A stretch of 64,000 nt of DNA from Petrosia ficiformis (lineage: Eukaryota > Porifera > Demospongiae > Haplosclerida > Petrosiidae): the NCBI GenBank assembly GCA_947044365.1, contig OX345636.1, positions 23,593,466-23,657,465 on the forward strand, in the 5' to 3' direction. Shown here one piece after another: positions 56,501 through 64,000 of this stretch; within the stretch, counting starts at the first letter, position 1; the number at the start of each line of letters is the position of its first letter. Made by a program: the position numbers and the translations under genes. Below the pieces are notes generated by a model that saw only the letters and a list, made by a program, of their open reading frames with translations, did not search any database and had not been told where the DNA came from.

Positions 56501-59500
56501 TAGAGGACAAAAGTACATTAATGATATAAATCAGAAATGTACCACTTTGACTGAAATGATGGTGATTACATACATGGATATTATTTGTAGTATACAACAT
56601 CAATAAAAACAATCCAATTTGAGCCTGTTTAATTATTATCTGCAACTACATGTACCTTTTACTCTACATCTAACGATACAACAAAGCTTCATCATACACA
56701 CATTTTGCAAACACTTTTCAGTCTCAGTATTTTATTATAGTGCAATTACATTACTAACCTCATTCAATTGATGCATGTCTGCTCCTTCATGTTCAAGATA
56801 TCTAAGAACCTCCTTCCTACCGCTGGAAGCAGCTAAATGAACTAAAGCATCTCCATTCTAAAAATAAAGAAATAATAAAATCATACTTTTTACAAATGAA
56901 TTTTAATATTAAAAACTAGTGGATTGAGGAAACAATAACACACAATAGGTTGGGATGTTCGCAAAATCATAACTTATACAGAGAAGAAAATTCCTCAAAA
57001 CTTTTGAAAGAATGAATATTTCTTAACGTTTATTTCTATAATTATAATAGCGAATATTAAAAACTGAGAAAAAGTATCACTTATTGCTAACTAGCATCTC
57101 CATCTTTCTGGTACTCTGAATACTAGATCCTCAATGAAACTGAAGTCACATTCTTTCAATGGTTCCAATCCAAATCATTACTGATGACTTCATCATGTCT
57201 GGAACTCAATAACCTGTTATAGCTATTTGTTTTTCTTGTTTTGGGCTGTAGGGCCATTCCTACGATTGCTTTCTCATGGTTTAGATCTATATATGTATAT
57301 GTTTACATAACTACACGTTATTTATGTAGTTAGGGAAGTCATGTCATTCCTGGAGACTTTAACGCATGGTCAATTAATGGGCATGGCACATAATGAAATG
57401 GGCCATGATTAGTGAAGATGATGCTTGACACCACAAAGCAATCACAGAGATACATTTTCTCCATACATGTATATCAAACATTCTTGCATCATTTTTATAA
57501 TGTCTCTTTGTATAGCAGTGCTATTTCGTGCAGTTTTTATAACCTGTTTTCTTCCTAGCTGTTCCTGCATAGTCTATATAGTCATAGACCACAAGTGCAC
57601 TTTCTTTTATGCACCATGCCTGTTAATTGACCAAGCTCCCCCCTGATGACGCATCTTCGCATTAGCCCTTTGAGTTCTTTAAGTTTGTAATGTTACAATA
57701 GGATGCTCAGAAAGGAAGTACACAACTACTCAATACAATAGTAATTTCACTGCGATTCATTGGGTCTTGGATGTAACATACCCCAAACTACTGTAGGTTA
57801 TGAGGGTATACAAATGTGGTGGTGGCATGTTGAAATTCTGCTGTCCAAAATGTCCACGCTTTGTTGGATGTAGTTGGGCAGCACTTACATTAAAGTGTCC
57901 ACCCTTTAATGTTACTTTCATGTTAGCTTACAGCATTTTAAAAAAGCATCTTGATGTATGTGTGATATGAATATACAACAGACATAAACAAAGGTTTTGT
58001 CTTTCGGGAAATACATTAATAATAACACGCCTACTCATGCTATATCAGATTTTGTGTTGATTTCATATCTGACCACAGGGTGCCATATCTGATTTATATA
58101 CCTGTTGTTTACTTTGATGTGACTGTCACACATGCAGTGTGTCTAATTGGACAACACTATAAAATGTGACAAGAAAAATCTCTCAAAACATGTACAAGAT
58201 GTAATAATTAATTTTTGATTCCAGGGATTTATATAATCATACAATAATTTAGATAAAATTATTTTTATATGTTAAACTACTCACATAATCAATTGCATGC
58301 ACGTCACTGCCATGCTCCAGTAATTTTGCAAGAATTTGTGTGTGTCCATATCTTGCAGCACTTTGATGAGGACTTCTACCACTCTAAAAATAAAAGAATT
58401 ATGTAATAATTTTGTAATAATAAAAAAAACTATTCTCAACATAATAGTAACAATTATTGTAACTAAAGTATTGAAAAAAACACAATAGCTCAAGAGACTG
58501 CCAGTATAGTCTGGAGAATGATGATTTTACTTTTCTCAGAAATTCTTCCTTTATACATACTGAAAAGATCGACTGGATATGTTATCCATTGGATAAGAAT
58601 TAACTTTATTGGACATATGTGTGAGCATAATTTTAAACCATAAACGAAATAGCCATTAAATCTCAAAAATGATACCTACCACAACCACAGAAAAGTTAAT
58701 TTAAGTATAGCCTTGCTTCACTCGGAATTAGTCTTGTTGCATAAATGGAGGGTACGGTACTTTGCTTGTGTGCACGTCTGTCTGTCTGTTACCAAAGATT
58801 CACCGAAAACTAGTGACCCAAGTACTGCTAACCTTCGGGCAAGACAATAAGAAAACAAATCACTGGAAGTAGTAGAGTCTTTGGTGTAATGCTGATACAT
58901 TGTAGCTACATTTTTCCCTTACTTACAAGTTCTAAAGGGGGGGGGGGGGGGATGGTGAATGCAACTACCGCCTCACCCTCCAACAAAGCCCTGGAGTCCA
59001 TCATTGTGAAAACAGTACTGTCAGTACACTAAGCATATTTTTCACCTTACTAATTTATGTCCTAGAATAATAAAAAAAACTTATCCAATGAAAATGAAAG
59101 AAGATGTAGGGATGTCAAACCCAAAAAGCATGCGAACAAGGTTAGGTGGGACCCAAAATTAACCACACCACTTCCATATAACCCTACATAAGTACAGCTC
59201 TTTGTATAGTGGTGTAAGTACTTATGTAGGGTTATATGGAAATGGTTTGTTTAATTTTGGGTCCCACCTAACCTTGTTCGCATGCTTTTTGGGTTTTGAC
59301 ATCCCTACATCTTTATTGGAAATGTTTTTATTATTCTTGTTTCCATTGTTTTTTTTCCTGAATGGTGTGAATATTTTTTGTACATTGAAGAAATACTGGT
59401 GTAAGTTATGAAATCATTCAATCACAAATGCATTAAAGTTTGTTCATCAATGAAGGTCAGTCTAGATCTTTTGTATATCAATTATTTATGAATTGATTAT

Positions 59501-61102
59501 CATTCTCTTTCACTTACAGATGACGCCTACTATTTCGCACTATCTGCAGTCATACAAGAAGTAGTGTCAGTCACTATATCAACCAAATGGCATTCCAATG
59601 TTATCATAGTATATAACATTACTATACAATGGCTTAATAATTATATTCATTATTATTTGCTCACACATTTTATTACTATGTTTATGCAACAAGCACTTTC
59701 TCCTTTTCAGCTTCTTGTTCTGAGTATACAAATGCGCATGCGCAATTAATTCCACGTGACTTGATTAATGAATATCCTACGAAAATGGCGTCCAATTCGA
59801 GATCAATTCTTCGTAGTCGTTGAGACTCTCTTCTTTTATAGTATCTGAAGATTCATCTCGATACTTCCAGACCAGAATTTTACTATGAATGCGACTGGAA
59901 TAGTGCTAGAATCATTGTGATCATCAAAGAAAAAATGATTTGTCTGGAAAATAATAATATTAATATGATGAAGATTTTGCCAGTTTTGCCACTCACCGGT
60001 TCTTTACCTTAACGACAATTTTTGGCCATCTAGAAGGTGTTGGTAGTCATAAAAACACTAGATATGAACAGGCATGTGTGTATAGAAACTTATGTGTATA
60101 CATTACCAGAGATTTCAGCTCATCACTTGCAATTGAAATGTATGGGCGGCCTTTTTTTTCCCGTGCCATCCCTACATAGAGAGTACTACTGTACTCTCTG
60201 ATAAATTGTAGCTATATGTTTCTTTATGTGCTAAGCATTTATGACATTCACTGAAGTTAGTGCAATTATTAAAAATACCCAAGTATTTATGATATAAAAC
60301 TATGTATCCACACAGACACATTACTCTACTGACCGTGTTACGTATGGTAAGATCAGCTCCATTGCGAATCAAAAAGTCCACAGCTTCGGTTTTACCATTT
60401 GATACTGCTACATGAAGTGGTGTAATGTGATTCTGTAACAAAATGAACACAGTATGTATAGAATGTTAATGCTAATGTAGTACATAAGGAACATTTTCAC
60501 AGGTTACATAATTACTATACATGTATCTAATCGATTCATTGTATTTTTACTTTTGTAATAAGCTGATTTTTAGATTTGTATAGCTCGCAGTTATAATTAT
60601 ACTATGACATACAATAGATTTTTATTGCCCACAGGCCCATTCCTATGACTGATTTCAATGGGGTTTAATGTGTGTGCATAATTATAATATAAAATATAAT
60701 ACAATTAATTAGAAATTAAAGAGAGAGACAGTACAGAAAAAAATCTGGACCAGTTGGATCAGGATGTGGTCCTGGACATCTTCTCTCCCTTTAATTCATA
60801 ATATACAGTATCCAATAACTTGATCTACTTACTGTTACAGTTCCAGAAAGTTAGGGTATATATTTTTAGCAGAAACTAGAACTGACTTTATTATTAAAAA
60901 ACTGATTAAATTTATATTGACATCACGTAAATCATATTGTCTAGTGAATACAATAACTGAACAATTGGAGTACAATAATGGCTAAATATTTCAATATAAT
61001 ATGAACATGACCAATGTTCTATGGAGCCAGTGTTCTGGAGTCGAAGATATCACACCTACTACAATTGTATATAGAAAGCTATCAACCAGTAGCTCAGAGA
61101 CA

Positions 61103-61133
<31 letters not shown>

Positions 61134-63211
61134 TTAATTTCTAAATATATATATGATCAGTTACAGTCTCACAGATAATAGTAATTTCTTTTAGTTGAAT
61201 AGATACTAAACATGATAACTTGAAGATGATGGTAAGCGGTAATTTCAATCAGCAATAATGGCATATGCACTGTTCTGTCACACTTTGCATGATTGATATA
61301 ATTAACTTTGTGTCATAATTATATGCAGTTCCAGTTGCTGTCAAAAGAGGGAGAACGCTGCAGTTGACTACAATTACCTTGCAGTATATTTATATATAGT
61401 ATACATTGACATACTTTATTATAATCAATGTATTGCATTGAATTATTCTCCACAAAAAGCAGAAATAATATTTTTACCATAATGGCATTCTATAACAACC
61501 AGTTTCATTTGTACTTTTATTGATTGATACAGTGGTCAGGCATCATTCCCCATACAGTTGTACAGTAAACCTACTTTGTATGTGTATACTGTAAGCATAG
61601 GTGGCTGCAGACCTGGGCTAGCCCGTGTAGGCCTTCAGACGGTATAACTTGCCAGGAGGAATAAAGGTCTTGGCTGGTTTAGCACTTCGTAGGCGATAGA
61701 CACTTGACAGTCAGACGAATGAATAATTCTGAATAATGTGCATGCTAGTTAGCATGTGAGAGTAGTATGTTCAATAACTATGGCCAGAAACTGGTTTTTC
61801 TAGCCACATGCAAGCCTCCAAGCCTCTAATTGCATTCCTACGGGACAACTACAGACCAACTTCAATATAGCAGTGTCCCCAGTCCCTCAGTTTTCCTGTG
61901 AGAGGTGAGGCAGCCGAACAATAACTGCCATTTTGATAAGGCACTAAGTCTGAGCATTGCCATTGACTGAAACACTTGCCTTGCTACTTTCTGCATCTAA
62001 CAAACCATGATATTTGTATCTGTGGCTACGTATATCTTAGAAGATCTTCTGTCTAACTAAAGAGTTGAGTTTGTGTTCAGTAGAAGTTAATGCTATGGAA
62101 GTTCTGTGGTAAATGAGACCATCATGATAGATGCTAGGATAACAATAATTCTGCATAACGCACACTCCAAGTAATTATTATGTCACTTAATTTTAATAAT
62201 CATTGGGTCCTAGTACCAGCCAAACCTTTTTCGCCTAGTTTTTGGGTTTTAACATCGTTACATCTTCTATTGATATGTCACCTAAATTTTTGTGAAAAAA
62301 GACATTTCCTGCAAAATAATTATTATCCGAACACTCACATTTAATTGCTCCCCCTTCCACCATTTTGTACAGCAAATCAATAAAATTTAGTACCTAAATG
62401 TTCAACTATAGCCCTTCCTGGATAACAAATTTTATTGACATCTTCTACAAAATAGTGGAGTGGAAAGTAATTGAGGGTAAGCATTTGATCAAAACTAATT
62501 TGCGGGAAAGGGTCCCTTTTCAAATAGTAGGTTACATATATTATTGATGGATCCTTGAATATGTATAATTATAATTAAATATGCATGTTTTCATGGCATT
62601 TCTAAATTAGCAGCTACCTGTGGTGTGCAATCTATGTCTGGACAATGCCTTCTGTATTGTCACATGATGATGCATAACATGACCCTACCACCCGTTAAAG
62701 TGAACAACATAGCATACATTAACAGAATTTTATGAAACTCATTCCTATAAATAATAGCCAAACTTGAGGTGGTATTGATTTTATATAATATTTATATTTG
62801 TAATTCAAACATATCATAGCTCAGGTAATATTTAAAGTATTTGCCAAAAAAAACAATTACTCTTAAAAGTTTTCAAATTCATGCTGTTACATTTCAGTGA
62901 AATGTTATCTTTTACTACATAAATGAATCTTTGATACATTCTAATCAGTTAAAATACAGTTACCAAGTTGTAATTTTTTAAAAGTGGCCAGAGAGAAGTA
63001 TTTGAAATACTTTTTAAAGTATTTACTTATACTTCTATTTCAAACATAATTATTTCAGTGCATTACACTCAATGCCTAGCCCTTAGGTAATATATAGTTT
63101 ACTAACCTTATCCTTCAAATTAATAATTTGTGATCTTTCAAATTTCACGAGGTACTCAACCATATCCACATCTCCATTCCAACATGCCATGTGAAGCAAA
63201 CTTTGATTATC
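50779..63211 (-). CDS. Ankyrin-repeat/TIR-domain protein with a frame break in the TIR exon (5' end open)
   Basis: Minus-strand exons: 63211-63107, 60432-60334, 58383-58285, 56857-56759, 55423-55310, 54842-54777, 52581-52515 and 51165-50779. The first five each encode one ankyrin repeat (35, 33, 33, 33 and 38 residues; e.g. TPLHVAVSNGKTEAVDFLI) with phase-0 borders. A partial repeat (RPIDLAENLEQ) and a helical linker follow, then a TIR domain: VFVSYRRTGEQ (box 1), VWLDDNKMFPGDM (BB loop) and SKEFFESEWCPKELNFAVE. At about 50909 the frame hits TAA TGA, while another frame continues (VLPDTFEFKHGDEML to 50779) with plausible TIR C-terminal sequence. So a small indel or lost segment is likely: pseudogene, polymorphism or sequencing error. 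Where SARM1-type NADases carry catalytic Glu, this TIR appears to have Phe (KMFPG), favouring a protein-protein role. The true N-terminus lies beyond 63211. Confidence 0.82.
51602..51642. repeat. Perfect short hairpin
   Basis: TGCTCCAGTGGTG and CACCACTGGAGCA, with inner GTTTC/GAAAC also pairing around AAATAT. Located in the last ANK-TIR intron. Could be a small structured RNA, a binding-site palindrome or a minimal foldback element. Confidence 0.6.
53476..53914 (+). mobile_element. Family A MITE, near full-length
   Basis: Starts TTTTTATGGCCCACAGGGCC, then ATCCCTATAATTGCTTTCC and GGGGTTTAATG, followed by (TATG)n and (TA)n; ends ACAAAGCAATTATAGGGAT. ANK-TIR intron. Confidence 0.8.
54005..54489. 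mobile_element. MITE, family D, longest copy
   Basis: Ends GTAGTAGTGTTCTTTTAGTT and the inverse of AACTGAAACAACACTACTGC form an inverted pair. Interior is TTAGTTATAGTT/TTAACTAAAAG repeats. ANK-TIR intron. Confidence 0.7.
54549..54710. mobile_element. hAT-type MITE, family B
   Basis: CAGGGATGTGGAAACATTGA at the left and TGACTGGCTGTTTCCACACC at the right; body about 95% like 35164-35327 by eye. The target duplication is not clear. Confidence 0.75.
55986..56460 (+). mobile_element. Family A MITE, near full-length
   Basis: Begins TTTTTATGGCCAGTAGGACC, then ATCCCTATGATTGCTTTCC; ends CACAAAGCATAGGGATAGG. ANK-TIR intron. Confidence 0.75.
57237..57462 (+). mobile_element. Family A MITE, internally deleted
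   Basis: Both ends are kept (GGGCCATTCCTACGATTGC and CACAAAGCAATCACAGAGAT) but about half of the core is missing. ANK-TIR intron. Confidence 0.65.
58937..58950. repeat. Poly-G run of about 14 nt
   Basis: An unbroken G tract in AT-rich intron sequence; possible G-quadruplex contributor or sequencing-sensitive site. Confidence 0.8.
59063..59341. mobile_element. Long near-perfect foldback (arms about 125 nt)
   Basis: The left arm (59063-59194) and right arm (59218-59341) pair almost completely, including GATGTAGGGATGTCAAA, AAAGCATGCGAACAAGG, TTAGGTGGGACCCAAAATTA and CATATAACCCTACATAAGTA. The loop is about 23 nt. A diverged end (GGGTTTTAACATCGTTACATC) recurs near 62248. Either a foldback transposon or a hairpin RNA source. 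ANK-TIR intron. Confidence 0.8.
59732..59790 (+). promoter_or_regulatory. Promoter-like cluster: NRF1-type palindrome, CACGTG E-box and AAAATGGCG
   Basis: TGCGCATGCGCA matches the NRF1 consensus; CACGTG (USF/Myc E-box) follows about 13 bp later, then AAAATGGCG resembling a YY1/initiator-type start. The ATG there opens only a 12-codon frame. The cluster lies in an ANK-TIR intron, so it could be an alternative promoter, a relic or part of a repeat. Confidence 0.4.
60105..60205. repeat. Short repeat with GAGAGTACTACTGTACTCTC palindrome
   Basis: AGCTCATCACTTG, the CCATCCCTACATAGAGAG block and the palindrome match 19565-19660. ANK-TIR intron. Confidence 0.6.
60620..60680 (+). repeat. Left end of a family A MITE
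   Basis: TTTTTATTGCCCACAGGCCC then ATTCCTATGACTGATTTC and GGGGTTTAATG; the rest is missing. It abuts the 60708-61146 element. Confidence 0.5.
60708..61146. mobile_element. Candidate MITE with TTAGAAATTAAAGAGAGAGA ends
   Basis: TTAGAAATTAAAGAGAGAGA at 60708 has its inverse (AGAGAG-tract complement then TTTAATTTCTAA) at about 61126-61146. The CT microsatellite at 61102-61134 makes the exact end uncertain. No ORF. Confidence 0.5.
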
Positions 63212-63413
63212 CTAATGTAATAGAATACCATTAAACATTTATGTACATCACTACAACAGATTACTGGTGGCTATATATTAATAACAATAATGATTGTTTA
63301 ACAATATCACTGAAATTATTACGTAGTACAATTTAGTAGGCCAAACCTATTAAATTTCTTGTTTTATTAGATTTCTTAACCTCATGTTTGAACTACAAAA
63401 AATATCCATATTA

Positions 63414-63453
<40 letters not shown>

Positions 63454-64000
63454 CCTGAATTGCTATTAGACTACATGTTTGCATATTACATGTTTGTGAT
63501 TGTAGTGTATATCACTATGCTAAAATATCCTTGTCCTAGGACATTCATGTATTTGAATATTTGTGGAGCCACTTTAGTGGCAGAAGGTTTCTTCCAGTGA
63601 TTTGGCAAGGACGAGTTGGCTATTTCTTCTACTACATATTGCATGTTCTCTGTGATTGCAAATTTGTTCTGTTCAACTGAAAATTTGTATGATATTCATC
63701 ACACACCTCAAATGATTATTTCTGTGAATACAATGATCACAGAATCATGGTAATTCTTTCCACAGCAGAAGCATCAAAGACACATAATATTATTACATTT
63801 AGTTTCATCTCATAGGCATATATAATTATATATATATCTTTATATATATATATATTATATATGTAACCCTTGACAATTTCTTAAACTATGTTAGAACTGT
63901 TTCAAACTTTCCATACATCATTACCATGTGACTTCCATAAATAATTGAGTGCAGACAGATTTGACAGATGAAATACTTCGACGCCCAACTTTCTGAAAAT
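63212..64000. other. Upstream intron/flank of the ANK-TIR gene with TA microsatellites and one weak exon candidate
   Basis: (TA)n runs lie at 63411-63450 and 63826-63860. A minus-strand stretch 63992-63925 has AG and GT borders and is open in all three frames for 22 codons, so its frame and reality cannot be decided. No ankyrin pattern is evident in it. Confidence 0.3.

Noticed and set aside
61102..61134. CT microsatellite as a polypyrimidine tract of an exon
   Set aside because: No downstream open frame; it forms part of a candidate MITE end.

Overview
This 64 kb window is AT-rich animal nuclear DNA. Genes are split by GT-AG introns, there are no operons, and introns are full of short inverted-repeat transposons (MITEs). 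A JNK with a TPY activation loop and a NEMO/optineurin/TNIP-type UBAN protein point to a metazoan. A non-bilaterian invertebrate such as a sponge would fit, but I cannot fix the species from the sequence. I see no tRNA, rRNA, CRISPR or bacterial gene.

Layout: (1) 1-5.9 kb, minus strand: a degenerate NAD-dependent epimerase-like gene with its start at 5937, followed by a phase-consistent chain of exons with a partial EGF-like motif (998-2472). (2) 5981-11356: a complete 5.4 kb DNA transposon with a TTAA target duplication and inverted ends. It carries a multi-exon gene whose first part matches the zinc-binding N-terminal half of vertebrate RAG1 (CxxC, HPxxFCxxC, RING-like and zinc-finger modules). 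The rest is an RNase H-type transposase with RAG1-like C-terminal signatures. This copy has at least two frameshifts and a MITE inserted in it. (3) 13514-29730, plus strand: a 12-exon coiled-coil gene with a perfect UBAN motif and a C-terminal C2HC zinc finger. (4) 30698-48558, plus strand: a 13-exon JNK gene, colinear with mammalian JNK1 (K55, D151, D169, T183-P-Y185). (5) 50779-63211, minus strand: an ankyrin-repeat/TIR gene with mostly one 33-residue repeat per phase-0 exon and a frameshift inside the TIR exon.

Three neighbouring genes (UBAN adaptor, JNK, ANK-TIR) belong to families used in ubiquitin, stress-kinase and innate-immune signalling. Whether the linkage means anything is unknown. 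The RAG1-N-terminal transposon is the most remarkable object: it sits about 40 bp upstream of the start codon of the epimerase-like gene, joins RAG1 N-terminal modules to an element with a TTAA duplication (Transib and RAG elements make 5-bp duplications), and looks recently arrived but already disabled.

The spaces between exons hold several MITE families with identifiable ends: hAT-type with 8-bp duplications, one Tc1/mariner-type with TA, a family with ATCCCTAT ends, foldback elements, and many runs of the palindromic hexamer TACATG.
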